Of a DNA stretch of 64,000 nucleotides, positions 10,625-21,864 are shown piece after piece; the stretch's first letter is position 1; each line of letters starts with the position of its first letter. The notes under the pieces were generated by a model. The model was not told the DNA's origin. It did no database searches and worked only from the letters and a program-made list of their open reading frames with translations. The position numbers were made by a program, and so were the translations under genes. Origin of the DNA: Corallium rubrum (taxonomy: Eukaryota > Cnidaria > Anthozoa > Scleralcyonacea > Coralliidae); contig OZ036001.1 of the NCBI GenBank assembly GCA_964035015.1, forward strand, positions 14,714,111-14,778,110, read 5' to 3'.

Positions 10625-11352
10625 TTAATTATCATTAATGTGATAAGGAAGTGGGCAAAAGTACTGCCTCCTTTCCAAAGCTAGAGAAATACATTTTCTC
10701 TTAATTTGATGAGGATAAACTGCGATTTGCACTCCAGCACCTTCTACTTCAGCCAAGAAAAACCTATTTACATTGAAGTCGGCATCTTTATGTAATGGTC
10801 TGGCATGCACACCCATTGGTTGAATTAAAACGACATAATATATAGCAACTGCAGTTGCAATATTGAAGCTCCTCTATGTTACGTAAATATTCTGGCTTAA
10901 TTGCTAGGAGTCCTACAATAGTACCATACGTATATTGTTCATGTTCAAATGTTATATTGTGGTTTTTATGCCTTTTGGATCTAACATAATCCACACTTGA
11001 GTATATCTTGTTATTTGCAACAAATCTGGACTACTGCACACTGTTTTCTTAGTGTTACTCCTAATAAATTGTGTACTGCAAGTACTTGTGATGCAGTAAG
11101 CTGCACAGCCCTCTCTTTTCCAACTCCACGCACTCCTTCTGAAAGAGATACTTCATTGCTGGTAGATTTAACATCTCTTAGCCTCTGAAACATGTTATGG
11201 ACAGCTGGGCTAGTTTCCTCATCGATGCATCTCTTGGCCAGTAGAGCAACCTTTTTGGAAATTAGAAACGATTCTACAATTTGCTTTGGGATGTTTTGGG
11301 TGCCATGAAACATCTTATTCAGAAAATGGTTGTTTGTATATGTTACTGACAT
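10625..11352 (-). pseudogene. Degenerate minus-strand coding region, family not recognised
   Basis: Three minus-strand frames follow each other in order. The first (11352-11011) has a Lys/Arg-rich helical stretch (KKVALLAKRCIDEETSPAV, then MFQRLRDVKS). The second (10994-10788) reads KNHNITFEHEQYTYGTIVGL. The third, after a frame change near 10850, reads HKDADFNVNRFFLAEVEG and YFCPLPYHIN before a stop. The ordered frames and amino-acid make-up look like one ~240-residue protein with two disruptions. I recall similar uncharacterised, often transposon-linked, proteins in invertebrate genomes but cannot name a family or function. Confidence 0.45.
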
Positions 11353-11839
11353 ATTATTCTGTTTTGATCAGAGTTACCCAAGTAATTGTAGCTCTGATTG
11401 CAGTGAGTCAACCTGCCACCTTTGTTAATTACCCTTCTTTTTGATTTTTCAGATTATGCGTCATAAACATTTGGTGGTACAATCCAAGAGATGAAACACC
11501 ATATGGCAAAAAAAAAATAAACAAATCTTATAAAGTGCTGTAAACTTCAAAAATCATAAGAACAAATTATAAAACATAATTTATTATTAGTTTTAATAGT
11601 CTTATTTATTTTAATTTTTTGGAGTCAAACTTCCTTAATTGGCCCAGTCATTAACCTGCATTAATTTATTATTGAGTCAGTTTTCTTTGATGTGCCGCGG
11701 GCTGTATATAGCATACATTAGTATTCAAGGGAATACTAATTAGATAAGAAATGAAGAAAAAAACTAGGAAAATCTTTGTCCAAGGTAGAAAAAAAGACAA
11801 AACTTTGTTGGAAAACCTCCTCAATAATAAATTAAGTCA
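11353..11839. other. No gene recognised
   Basis: AT-rich spacer with no supportable coding frame or structured repeat. Confidence 0.5.
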
Positions 11840-11943
11840 GATAAATCCCTCGAACGTCGGGCTGTATGCGATATACAGCCCTCGTACGCTTCGCGTCCTC
11901 GGGGCTGTATATAGCATACAACCCGACGTTCGAGGGCTTTATC
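11840..11943. repeat. 104-bp foldback element
   Basis: Near-perfect hairpin: CCCTCGAACGTCGGGCTGTAT on the left is mirrored on the right. The asymmetric centre is CTCGTACGCTTCGCGTCCTCG. Confidence 0.85.
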
Positions 11944-12113
11944 TCTTACTTAGTTTATTCATGCATAAATTATCTTTGATGTGCCAGGGTTAATAAAAGG
12001 TTATTGACCTTGCATATTAAATGACCTCCTATATCGCTTTAAAACCACGTCTAGAATACTATTTTTTTGTTAAATAATGACAAATATCGTCTGTGGCATG
12101 AATAAACTAAGTC

Positions 12114-12215
12114 GGTTAGTGACCTCAACCTCAGTCGCTTTGCTGGTTATTAACCTCGGACCCGCAGTCCTTGGGTTAATAACCAGCGTAGTGACCTCGG
12201 TTTTGGTCACTAACC
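12114..12215. repeat. 102-bp foldback element
   Basis: GGTTAGTGACC...GGTCACTAACC with an inner inverted GCTGGTTATTAACC/GGTTAATAACCAGC pair around a CGGACCCGCAGTCC centre. Confidence 0.8.
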
Positions 12216-12274
12216 TTTACTAAGAAAATTACTTATACCATTATTTATAATATTTAAACTTATTTATTGTTACA

Positions 12275-12276
<2 letters not shown>

Positions 12277-12321
<45 letters not shown>
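12277..12321. repeat. (TA)n microsatellite
   Basis: Pure TA run followed by degenerate TATG/TGTA variants to ~12353. Confidence 0.9.
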
Positions 12322-12325
<4 letters not shown>

Positions 12326-12590
12326 ATATGTATATATGTATGTATATGTATATGAACAGCTCTCCATTTGTCAAATTCATTACTAATTCATGAGTTTTGC
12401 AGCCAATCCAATTTCAGAAATTACGTCACATGTATACCCCTGTAAACCCCATACAAACTAAAACCAATGATGTTAATTAGCTACAACCACTAGTGGATGT
12501 ATACTCTTCTGATACAACCACTAGTGCTTGTAACTAATTAGCATCTCAATATCCCAAAGGGATTTTTACTATTTATTCATTTCACAAGTT

Positions 12591-12689
12591 GTTTACAACA
12601 CTCGCGTCCTTGTTGTATTGAATATACAATCACTCGCCTTCGGCTCGTGATGGTATATTCAATACAACACGGCCGCTCGTGTTGTAAAC
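12591..12689. repeat. 99-bp foldback element
   Basis: GTTTACAACACTCG...CTCGTGTTGTAAAC arms, with an inner TGTATTGAATATAC inverted pair and a centre of CTCGCCTTCGGCTCG. Confidence 0.85.
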
Positions 12690-12691
12690 AT

Positions 12692-12693
<2 letters not shown>

Positions 12694-12750
<57 letters not shown>
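12694..12750. repeat. (TA)n microsatellite
   Basis: Pure TA; the paralogous position to the tract at 4926-4964. Confidence 0.95.
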
Positions 12751-12754
<4 letters not shown>

Positions 12755-12757
12755 TAC

Positions 12758-13078
12758 CTTTAGGAAAGCATCGAATTTTAACGTTGAGGCTATGTTTACA
12801 GAATCTATTTAACCCCCATCCGTCGTTTGAACATTGAAATATTGAAGATTCGTTTCCAATGCATTCAACGTCAGTTAGCCAGATCACTCCAGTTCCACGA
12901 AAAACTTCTTCATCCCAGTAAATGTCTTCACCATCAGGAAAACCAAGTTGCCTGCAAACAACTCGAGCATTGTTTATATTCCATCTTCCCGCACGTCAGT
13001 TACATACTGTTCCCCATATTCCATTGTACAGTACTTCAACGCGACCGTAATTTGATGAACCATCACTGAGTCGAACAA
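12758..13078 (-). pseudogene. SRCR-domain exon, one in-frame stop (duplicate 2a)
   Basis: 321 nt, acceptor TTTCGCAG|TTGTTC, donor AAAG|GTAATG, phase 1 on both sides. Reads [25 protein letters not shown], then a TGA introduced by a 6-bp longer stretch relative to 4967-5289. It then continues in frame through [39 protein letters not shown] and KIRCFPKG. The second half is healthy where copy 1a is broken, and the first half is broken where copy 1a is healthy. Flanks (to 13311) match 5289-5510, so this is a segmental duplicate. Confidence 0.8.
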
Positions 13079-14967
13079 CTGCGAAACAAGTGTAGACATA
13101 AAAGGAAATATGAATTCAACTTTTTGTTTTTTATTATCTAAACGTACAGTCAAGCGTGCATGTAGACGGCCCCGAAAAAAACATTTAGATTTAATATTCT
13201 CTCTTAATTTTTTATGAGATGATAGTTGACTCGAGATCCGCTTTCGTCAAATATTCCTTCATAGGAATTTCGGGCTCATAATCTAATTGTTAAATAGTAA
13301 ATAAATAGCAGTAGGCATGGGCCGACTGTCCAAAAGTCCTTCCGAAATAGTTATGGTATGTGCACATCGGGGAACCAAATGATTTTTTCACCATAAGTGG
13401 GTAATGTAGTGCTGATTTTATTTTTAATGTGTGTCAAGTCAGAAATTTGCACATTTTGTCTTAAATTCATTAAACATGTAGCCAGCTTCACGATGGCCGG
13501 CGGCCATCTTGGATGTAGGGGATTTGATCCTTTGAGAATTTCTGTGGAGTTGTTTCGTTGAGATATAACTTTCTTCAAGATATATAATGATAAAGCGTCA
13601 AAGTTTTGTAGTTTTACTTGGACAGTAGGAACCGATAGATGAAAATTGAGGTTCAGGATACTGCAAATGAGATAGAAACCGGAAGTAAACTTTCAAGGTA
13701 AAATATTTTGCTTTTTTTGTACAGTTTGTGACTGATATTATTTGTTGATTATCTACTACGTAACAATTGAGTTCGAAGCTCTTTATATTGCAAAATTCAG
13801 TTGCACAGTGGCGAAATTTGTTATCCATGCTGGAAGTGTTTACCACAAAAGATGGCTGCTATTTGTTGGTGGTTTTGCTTGCTCAAACATTAAAACAATA
13901 AATGTTGATATTATTGTAACCTGTACACTTTCAGTAAAGACCAATGGTTTTCTTGTAATGAAAATTCCAGCAAAATATATCAAAAGTACAATAAATATAA
14001 AATTTGTAAAGTGCTGCAGGCAATATTCACTGTATAAAATAAGATTGTGAACAACTTGAACAAAATGTTTTGAACCCCTTTATTACAAAAAGAATATCCC
14101 TCTCACAAAACTTTTAAAACTGCAGTCCCTTTGGCCCTTGCCCTCCTGATGCACAAAAAAAGAAATTATAACATATAGCTATGTTGAACCATGGCTGAAC
14201 AATTATGAACATTTATAAAATAGGTTGTGTCTTTCACACACTGTGATTGGTCAGTTTCTGTGTTTATACCTATGCAAACACAACTGTGATGTCAGGCACA
14301 TTTCTTAGTCTTATTTCATAAAAAAATAGACAATGGATGCCTGTGTTTACATGTACAGTATTACAGTCTGATGCAATCACTCGAGCAAGTTTTGGAGAAT
14401 TTGAGAGTACTTATGTAAACTCTCACCTACAGCTTGGGTTCATATAAAGTTTTGAATACTCCCAACTCACTCTTGTGTTTGCATTCAGGCTATTTTCTAT
14501 TTCTTAATTAATTTATCGGTACTGCTAAAGCACTAAGAGCTACTGTATTATTTTGGTAAATACAGTAAATTACTGAGTTGAAACAACAAAACAAAATTCT
14601 GAGTTATTTTCAGTATATTTTTGCATGAAAGGTTTGTTAGCTCATTGATTTTTCAGCTGTACAAGTAATAATCTAAACATATAAATGTAATGAAATTTCA
14701 TTGAAGGGTAGGTGTATTTGACATCATTAAAAAAAACACCATAAAATATATAAATAGATAATTTTCTTTAAGTCAATTTTTTTTAGTTGGTCACTGCCTC
14801 TGCCTGTTAAAATGATTTAAAAACAATCAGCCTCTCTAGAGCATAAATACCGAATAGTTCCTAAAGACATTATTTTACAAATATTTACATACTACTGTAC
14901 ACACTATTTTTTCTATTATTATTACTAAACTCTCTTTATAATGTACAGCACATGTACAAATGTATCT

Positions 14968-15126
14968 TAACATTCAAAATAATCTTCATTGATATTTTCA
15001 CCATCTTCAACTTCACCAGTGGGTTCTTCTTTATTGTTTCTGCATCCCTGGCACTTACACAATGCTGTGCAAGGCAAATTGTCCTTAACACACTTACAGT
15101 ACATGCACTTGTCCGGCTTCCTGTAT
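14968..15126 (-). CDS. Putative exon with CXC-like cysteine cluster, transposon-borne
   Basis: After a plausible acceptor (TTGTCATACAG|GAAGCC) the frame reads KPDKCMYCKCVKDNLPC, then TALCKCQGCRNNKEE, and ends at a stop after an acidic tail. C-x2-CKC-x5-PC-x3-CKC-x-GC-x-N resembles the CXC/tesmin-type zinc motif seen in DNA-binding and transposon proteins. It sits inside the 3.16-kb insert, so it probably belongs to that element, not to the SRCR gene. Phase does not match the candidate exon at 15666 directly, so at least one other exon, or decay, must be assumed. Confidence 0.4.
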
Positions 15127-15665
15127 GACAAGAAATAAACACAAAACATACAAACATAAATTTGATGTCATCTGGGCACTTCACTATTATAGTTAGAGAG
15201 AACAGAGAATCAACCTAAGACTCATGTACATTAATCCTATACATATGGGCAAGAGTATTTGGTGAAATAGAAGTATGCATGCAAGAACAATGAAATATTC
15301 ATTTTTTTTGTAGCTAAATGTATGGCACATGCTAACCCTTGTCATTAAACAATTTTATAATATAGATCTACACAAGTTCTAATGAAAAATAATAACGACA
15401 TTTGTCAATATTGGAATCGGTTCATGGGTTATAGAGTAAATGCAAGAATGTTGCCGGCCGATTTCTATGGTCTCAAGCATACAAGTCTCTCAAACAACAC
15501 AATTATATTATGCTAAAGAGAAAAACAAATTTCTGTATTACTGTAAGATTCCCATGGGACATTTATTTCTATACACGATAACAACTTGAATATTTTAATA
15601 AACACATTCAATTCAATACAATCATTGATCTGTTGTTGAATACAATAATTCTTAGTTTATCCATA

Positions 15666-15880
15666 CCTGCTTTGGTTAGTTCGTCTCTTTTAGTTTGTCG
15701 GTCTCCTTCCCGTTTATACATCTGTATATTACAGAATCTGGTGTAACATTGCCGATGGAACTTGCCTCTCCTCAGAACTCGATGTTTGCGAATAAATCGC
15801 ACGTGGAGTCCAAGATCAACTTCATATTCGACTCCGATTCCCGAGCTCTTTCGCCCTCTATACACGAAAATCTTTTCCAT
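15666..15880 (-). CDS. Putative first exon, transposon-borne, function unknown
   Basis: Begins with ATG at 15880 and runs MEKIFVYRGRKSS, GLHVRFIRKHRVLRRGKF, HRQCYTRFCNIQ, then KRDELTKAG with a good donor (AAGCAG|GTATGG). Basic, with an H-x3-C/C pattern like the N-terminal H-x-x-CY-x-x-F segment of uncharacterised invertebrate transposon-linked proteins. No function assigned. Confidence 0.35.
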
Positions 15881-16116
15881 TTTGCCGCAAATAAAATAAA
15901 CTTATACCACGACAAATATGTAAATGAACTCAATTTAACTTTTGCATTATTTACGACGTGCATAACACAGAAGTTCTTGGCTGACTGACCTGTATCTTCA
16001 GCCGCCACTGTTTACTGAAGGACTGAAAGTGATGATCTTCTACAAGGCCGCGTGATTGGCTCGTGATTTAGTAACAACGATGCTGATTGGCTACTTATTA
16101 ATAACATGGTTTCGGT

Positions 16117-16275
16117 TTCAGTTTACAACTGAAGATGTTACTGGTTAAGTAACGAAACGTCAATAAATATATTCTGGTTTTTTTTTCAAATGGTTTCCAA
16201 ACGCTATGGTATTGCATCTTAAAATTTTGAGCTGGGCTCTTATATTCATTTTGTGATTAGTTTCCGCCTGGTAAA
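16117..16275 (+). mobile_element. 3' end scar of a Penelope-like element nested in the transposon
   Basis: Order of words matches the end of PLE copy A: CTGAAGATGTTACTGG, GTAACGAAACGTCAATAAA, AAATTTTGAGCTGGGCTCT, then TTTCCGCCTGG. The hammerhead-like core is there, but the AC/GT stem III is not preserved. Confidence 0.55.
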
Positions 16276-16604
16276 TCACTTGCTACGATTCTGACAAATT
16301 TAGTCGAGAAGGTTCGTCGAATTTCCTACTTAATGTGCAAGTTTCCAGATTGACACACCCGATATTTTTCATTTGTTATATGTGTACTACATGTTTGTGA
16401 AAAAATGTTTTGGTTCCGCGATGTGCGCATCCAAAAATCACATTTCTTGAGGTCGGCCCATGGTCTACAGGTGACTTGGAGGATTCTTTCATGAATATTA
16501 ATAATTATTTTTTGTCATCTTTCACACCAAATTCAGGAGCGATGATTGACGATTTCTTACTGCTTATACATTTTAAAACATTTAATAAATTCGGTTGTAC
16601 CAAC

Positions 16605-16913
16605 CTTGCCCAGAGCAACGAACTCCGGCATCTTTCCCACGGCCACAATTGTGCTTTCCCCAGCCTTTGTGTGCGCACTCAAATATCGACGACTCCTTGC
16701 CAGAACATTGAACATTGTTCAACCAAATCTGCCTTGTTCCAGAAACAACTGAAGATCCTTGATAAGCAGCCTTGGCGTCAGTAAAACCAATTTGTCTGCA
16801 AACAACGCGAGCGTCATTTATATCCCACCCATCATCGTATACTGTTCCCCACGTTCTATTGTAAAATACTTCTACGCGTCCAGCAGTATTTTCTGACCCC
16901 ATAATACGGACAC
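16605..16913 (-). CDS. SRCR-domain exon (duplicate 2b), intact frame, one conserved Cys lost
   Basis: 309 nt, 103 codons, phase 1/1 (acceptor TTTTTAAG|GTGTCC, donor GGGCAAG|GTTGGT). Motifs: GRVEVFYNRTWGTVYDDGW, DARVVCRQIGFTDA, VQCSGKESSIFECAHKG, HNCGRGKDAGVRCSGQG. The WGTVC cysteine is Tyr here. Flanking bases 16468-16600 match 5511-5640, which shows common origin with exon 5644-5946. Confidence 0.85.
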
Positions 16914-16987
16914 CTTAAAAACAATATAATTTAATGTTTCTATTAAATGATGGATGAAACTAGAGAGGTTATTTTTACAAAACGAAT

Positions 16988-17060
16988 CCGGGGGTGGGGT
17001 TGGGGGATTTGGGTAGGGGGGGTTGGGTTGGGTGGGGGGTGAGGGGGGGGGGGTGAGGAA
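16988..17060. other. G-run tract with quadruplex potential
   Basis: Plus strand has at least eight runs of three or more Gs (GGGGGTGGGGTTGGGGG and similar) in ~70 bp. The proline-rich minus-strand ORFs here are composition artefacts. Confidence 0.7.
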
Positions 17061-17307
17061 TATTCTTCCACGCTCGTAGGGATAACGGGGGCACGCGATG
17101 GATCGAGGGGGTAAAAGGGAGTGGGGGGCAACGCGAAATAAAAACCATGTGTTTTGGCTGGGTGACGGAGAATTCTGATTGGTCAGAATATTGATTTTTG
17201 ATTTCAGGATTTATCATATTAGAGACATGTAAGCGAATGTATTGAGAAAGTATTGAATTATTTAAGCGCTATTTATTATATTTTGAAGAGTGCACAACAA
17301 ATTGCAA

Positions 17308-17713
17308 TTGGATCAGAGGCGTCGGAGCGACACTAAAAGTTGGGGTGCCCAAAATTTCTAGGGAGGTCCGGGGGTATGCTCCCCCGGGAAATTTTGAAAT
17401 CTAAAGTCTCTGAAATGCCATTTCCTGCATTTTAGGACAAGGATTTACAGAATTCTAAAGGTTCAAAAACGTCATAAAATACTCAAAAGACAACACTTTT
17501 CCGGACATTGAATATCTGTATTCAAATTTCTTTATTATATCTTCATTCAAAGTCGTGGGTTAGCTATGGTTAGTGACTTTGTTAATCATAAATTTATTAC
17601 AGGCCTTGTTTATTACTGGCCTTGTTAAAAAGTGGGGTGGCCCAAACATATTCTGGCCGCCCCACCAAAAAAGTGCCCCCACCCCGGGCCCCCCACTTCC
17701 GAAGCCCCTGAAT
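17308..17713. mobile_element. MITE-like repeat, TIR TCAGNGGCNTCGGA
   Basis: Begins TCAGAGGCGTCGGAG, ends CTTCCGAAGCCCCTGA. Subterminal GGGGTGCCC/GGGGTGGCCC blocks are inverted. No coding content. Confidence 0.6.
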
Positions 17714-17854
17714 TGGATATCTATTGCTTTGTAGAGAGAGATGTGATTTCAATTTTTCCAACTGGATTTGGTAAAAGTATGATATTTACCGTGTATGCTT
17801 TGGCGAAGCATGAGATGATGAAAATGTCTGGAATTGTAAAAAACAATCAAAATA

Positions 17855-17990
17855 TAGTAAAGTTAGATATACTGCCGAAACAGAGAACGCAGGAGTCTGA
17901 CGTTTCGAGCGAAGGCCCTTCGTCAGAGAGAAAGAGGGAAGGGCCTTAGCTCGAAACGTTAGACTCCTGACTATATTTCGATTGTTGTTT
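17855..17990. mobile_element. Palindromic PLE-terminal-repeat remnant
   Basis: CAATCAAAATATAGT...CAGGAGTCTGACGTTTCGAG and its inverted copy meet around GTCAGAGAGAAAGAG. The word GAAGGGCCTTNGCTCGAAACGT matches the arms of PLE C (7931-8480). A diverged single arm of the same family is at ~32020-32115. Confidence 0.6.
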
Positions 17991-18297
17991 CAACAGTGCC
18001 TACGTAGCATGCTACTTTTATTTCACTATTTGGAATTACGTTCTGTACTCGTGGTCTCTCCCTTAACTACACAGCAGTTTAACCCTCTGATGAACCATTT
18101 GTGGATATAGTACAACTACCGTATTTACTCGTTTAAGTGCATCACTATTATTAGCTCACGTTATGATTGGTTCTCTTAAACAAACATATTCGGCGAGCGG
18201 AATTCAAAAACGCATGGTGTTGCCCGCCTACCGCCCGCGCCCAAACTCCCTGTTACCGCCAGCTATGCAGGCTAGAAGAACCTCTCGAACAGTTCAT

Positions 18298-18600
18298 AGA
18301 TAATAGAAAATATACATGGTTTGGAAACCCGGCAAACTTCAAAGCAGTTAACGATCAAGCTACGATTCATGTTGAAAGGTACATGAAGGTGCCAAACCTT
18401 TGTTTTAGGTTTATTAATATTTAAATAATAGGGTTGAGTGATTGAACCCAAACGTTGCTATTGGATGATTGCTTCATTATACAGAAAACACAATATGTTC
18501 AGTAACCGTGAAAGTGCAAAAATTTCCATAAACCTGAACAAAAACATAAAACAATGACTTTTGTGAGCTTCCAAACCATGTTTAGTTTCTATTAACTATG
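18298..18600. repeat. Weak inverted repeat
   Basis: TAATAGAAAATATACATGG at ~18301 and its imperfect complement (CCATGTTTAGTTTCTATTA) at ~18577 enclose ~250 bp without a gene. Confidence 0.5.
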
Positions 18601-19284
18601 GTCTTCTCGAGTTCGAGCTCCTCCCCGATACCTTGGACATTAGATTTATGAAAAATAGACATAATAATATAACTGACTTGAAATCGAAGTAATTAGTAAA
18701 ACAGTTATAATTGAAATTAGTCAAGTTATTAAATATATAAAAAAATTTAAAAAAAAGATATAATAATATCTTATGTATTATAATTGTGTAAAATATATAG
18801 GACTTGAGCTGTGAACTGAGTTCAGGAGAGATGTAGCCAGTGTAGTTATCTCCCAAGTGTATTAAATGTCAGAAGTATTATTTTACATATATAAATTGTA
18901 CTCATTATATAGATATGCTGCTTGAAGTTAAAAAAGGCTGAAATAATGAAGGCTTATTAAAGTGCAAGGTCTGTTTTTATATGCTGACAATTATTTAGGT
19001 TAGCACAAGGTATGTTTTCCTTTGTTTTAGTTTGGAACAGGGCGCCATTTTTAGCAATTTATGTGAAACAGGGAAAAGTAATCAATTCCTGCATTTATGT
19101 ATTTCTAGTTACTAATATAATGATATATGATTATATACAAACTTCCGCCACGAGGTTATGTTTTCAACTCTGTAATGAAATTGGAAGGCTATGCAGAGTT
19201 TCGGTAATAAATAAAATAAAATTAAGAAAATATAAGGTGAGTAAATACAATCGTGCAAATATCTAAACACGCATGCATGCAAAC
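18601..19284. other. No gene recognised
   Basis: AT-rich; in transcript order this follows the SRCR exon at 19285-19602, so probably intron. Confidence 0.5.
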
Positions 19285-19602
19285 CTTGCACAAAACAACC
19301 GACTCCCGCGTCTTCAGTATGGCTACAATGGTGTTCTCCAAAGGCCGGATGAGCACAGTCAAATATCGAGGACTCATTACCAGAACAAGCAACTTCGTCC
19401 AGCCAGATTTTCCCAGTTCCATCGTTAACTAAAGATCCTTGAAATGCAGCGACGGGGCCAGTAAAACCAACTTGTCCGCAAACAACTCGAGCGTCATTTA
19501 TACCCCACCCAAAATCACATACTGTTCCCCACGTTCCATTGTAAAACACTTCGATACGACCAACATGATGGTCTGTATATGACGTGCCATTAATTCGAAT
19601 AT
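19285..19602 (-). CDS. SRCR-domain exon with full set of class A cysteines
   Basis: 318 nt, 106 codons, phase 1/1 (acceptor GATTTTTAG|ATATTC, donor GTGCAAG|GTTTGC). Motifs: GRIEVFYNGTWGTVCDFGWG, INDARVVCGQVGFTGPVAA, VACSGNESSIFDC, HHCSHTEDAGVGCFVQG. All six expected cysteines are present. It is the most divergent of the five SRCR exons (CGQVG for CRQLG) and the only one with neither a stop nor a lost Cys. First in transcript order within the window. The hydrophobic ORF stretch upstream (about 19610-19690) lies before the acceptor and is probably intron, not a signal peptide. Confidence 0.85.
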
Positions 19603-20029
19603 CTAAAAATCGTAATGCAACAAGAAAAGCAAACAAAATAAATGAATTCAAAATTACAACTTGTGTAACAATTCTAGTGAAGCTATACAATCAGTGACAT
19701 GACTATTGGGACACTTATAATAATATTTATGATGCCTTCCCCCCTCCCCTCTATTCAATGTTGCATATAGAAAAATAGTTTTATGTCATTGCACCATTCT
19801 TGTTCGTTCTTCATTCAATTACTACAACATTAAAAGGAGGGAGGGGTTTCAACGTGCTAAATTTGCAATATTTATTTAAAAAGCTCTTTATTTATTTGAT
19901 GTGTTCCCACCACCTTGACTTGTCACTGATTGTAGCCATGTTACTATACTGAGGCCTACAAAGTAAATGGTTTGAACCTAGCAGTATTATAACATGTTTG
20001 AGAAAGTTGCTCGTCTAGGATAGAGTATA

Positions 20030-20180
20030 GTCTTGACAAAGACTAACGTTTCGATGGCTTCCGCGCCGGTCATCCTCATGCAGAGTCCAGTGAAAACATT
20101 TGTCAGGTTCGCCTATATTTATATGATTGGTTCATTAGATACATATAAATATATACGTGAACCTGACAAATGTTTTCATT
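20030..20180 (-). mobile_element. Hammerhead-like terminal-repeat scar
   Basis: Minus strand reads ATGAGGATG ... CATCGAAACGTTAGTC: a stem II (GATG/CATC), GAAA and the AC-GTTA-GT mini-stem III, with the first core base C changed to A. Next to it GAAAACATTTGTCAGGTTC is mirrored ~70 bp away. Confidence 0.45.
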
Positions 20181-20587
20181 TGACTCTGAGATTACGTTTA
20201 CACGTTGTCTCATACGATGGAATTGTAGACTAACCCAGTTTTTGCTATCGTGCGCATGAGCAAAGATCATCTTTTGCCGGGGGTCTATACTTCATGTTAG
20301 TAACCCTATGCTGCAGAATAGGATATTCTTTTCATATCCAATCCTTTACCGCGCTATCTGTACAAAAAGTAGACCGGCTTCGTCGTTTACACGCTACAGG
20401 ACGAATTCGGAACCATGCACGTTAAAATCTAAACCTGGATTTTTCGTCCGGTTAACCGTACTCGAATTCGTCCGGTTTCGTGGGTCCCGTGTAAACAAAA
20501 GGCAGAATCGTACAAATTTATTATATTACTATTTTAAGTTTTTTTAAAGTTTTTTAATTTTAACTTTTTCGATACTTATCAGAACTT

Positions 20588-20760
20588 ATTCCAAAATGGC
20601 CGCCGAATTAAAATTCTTTTATATACATATAAATTAGCTCTTATGCATGGACTCGTTTTCATGTGGGAAATTTAAAATAACTTTACTTTAAAACGAAGTC
20701 ATAAGGGCTAATTTATTTGCACATAAAAGAATTCTAATTCGGCGGTCATTTTGGAATAAG
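20588..20760. repeat. Foldback element with ~60-bp arms
   Basis: CTTATTCCAAAATGGCCGCC on the left, mirrored by GGCGGTCATTTTGGAATAAG on the right. Both arms continue through AATTAAAATTCTTTTAT-type sequence. Confidence 0.75.
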
Positions 20761-20954
20761 ATCTATTGTATGAAAATGAGTGTGAAAACATTAGAAATTC
20801 ACGCTAGCAAAATCAACATTCGAGACAGCGGTTCGGTACGCGTTTTTACGGACCATGCGTAATTAGGATATAACAGAGCCATATAATAAATAATATTGCC
20901 GTCCTTAAACCCGTCTCTGCCGCTTAACTCATTGCCGCCTCGGGGTTAGCCAGA

Positions 20955-21215
20955 AGGCCTTGATGTTGTATTTTTGAAACTGGTTCTGGTTTGGTCTTAA
21001 GAGTGAAATGCCAAATATTACTTATAATATACCAAATTCTTTAGTTGACACAGCTGTGCAGCAGGCTTTGCTGTGCCATCAGAGCTGGGATGCACTAGTA
21101 TCGCATGCAGGCTCGCGGGTTCGATTCCTATAGCCGGAAGGCCTTGATGTTGCGTTTTTGCAACTGGTCTCTGTTTGGTCTTAAAACATATATATTCATA
21201 TAACCCCTTGACTTG
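20955..21215 (+). repeat. Diverged tRNA-derived repeat, related to the array at 57.1-58.4 kb
   Basis: Contains the same tail words twice (GGCCTTGATGTTG, TTTTGNAACTGGT, GTTTGGTCTTAA), the linker GAGTGAAATGCCAAATATTA, and a decayed tRNA-like part with a B box (GGGTTCGATTCC at ~21118). It thus has the order tail-linker-head-tail, as two tandem units would. Confidence 0.7.
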
Positions 21216-21224
21216 CAAGCGTGC

Positions 21225-21310
21225 ATGTAGACGCACCTTTAGTATTTTACTCTGACTAACGCCAGACGATTTTACTCGTCAAGGGAATAGCCCAAGTAGT
21301 CGAAGGGTTA
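21225..21310. repeat. Copy of the TTTAGTATTTTACTCTG MITE core
   Basis: ACCTTTAGTATTTTACTCTG...CGTCAAGGG...GAAGGGTTAA, related to 3323-3538. Another copy lies just past the pentanucleotide satellite (22345-22430). Confidence 0.65.
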
Positions 21311-21864
21311 ATCTCAATGCTTAACCCCTTGTCCGCAATTACAATATACTGATTAAACACAAACAGGACTATTTCAGAAAATCGTTTTTTATTAGATCAA
21401 CCGAACTATGGAACAGTCTGCCTTCTTATCTTAAAGTCTACTCTAACTAAGTTGTACTTTAAAAAGTTATCAACATACAGCCCTCCTGGCTCTACCTAAG
21501 TTATAATATCTGAACTCTAGATACATTTGCTATTATTATAGTCAATTATAGATTAGTTTTATATTTTTCGTCATGTTAGTCATTCCCATATATGTGTATG
21601 TGTGTGTATTATGTACATGTATATGTATATATGTGTATGTATGACTATTGAGTATACTGTTTAAGTTTATATTAAGTTGAGTATGTTGTTTGAGGAGTCA
21701 GGTCTCAATAGGGATGCAAGTCCTGTCCTTTCTCCTGTCACATCTATTTTATCTGTTGTTTTGTAAGCGTACGTTTTTATTGTTCTTTGATTGTTGTATT
21801 TGCTTATGTACTAGCAACCTTTGTATCCAATTTAATGTGATTATTTACTGTGACAAATTCAATA
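21311..21864. other. No gene recognised
   Basis: Unique spacer with a short GTATGTGT-type low-complexity stretch near 21590-21650. Confidence 0.5.

Larger units (their letters stand above)
13312..16467. mobile_element. 3.16-kb DNA transposon inserted in the SRCR duplicate, CAG target duplication
   Basis: Comparison with the undisturbed copy (5495-5525) shows exactly what was inserted: CAG occurs once there and at both junctions here (13309-13311, 16468-16470). The ends are inverted repeats: left TAGGCATGGGCCGAC, right complement TAGACCATGGGCCGAC, with a further shared block (TGCGCACATCG, GGAACCAAA, TTTTTTCAC) within the first ~80 bp. The interior holds minus-strand coding pieces with splice sites and a PLE scar. 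A 3-bp duplication narrows the superfamily, but I cannot assign one from the ends. Confidence 0.75.

Noticed and set aside
16943-17217. Proline-rich minus-strand ORFs
   Set aside because: Complement of a G-rich low-complexity tract; no start context or domain.
19610-19690. Signal peptide for the SRCR gene
   Set aside because: The hydrophobic stretch lies before the exon's acceptor and looks like translated intron.
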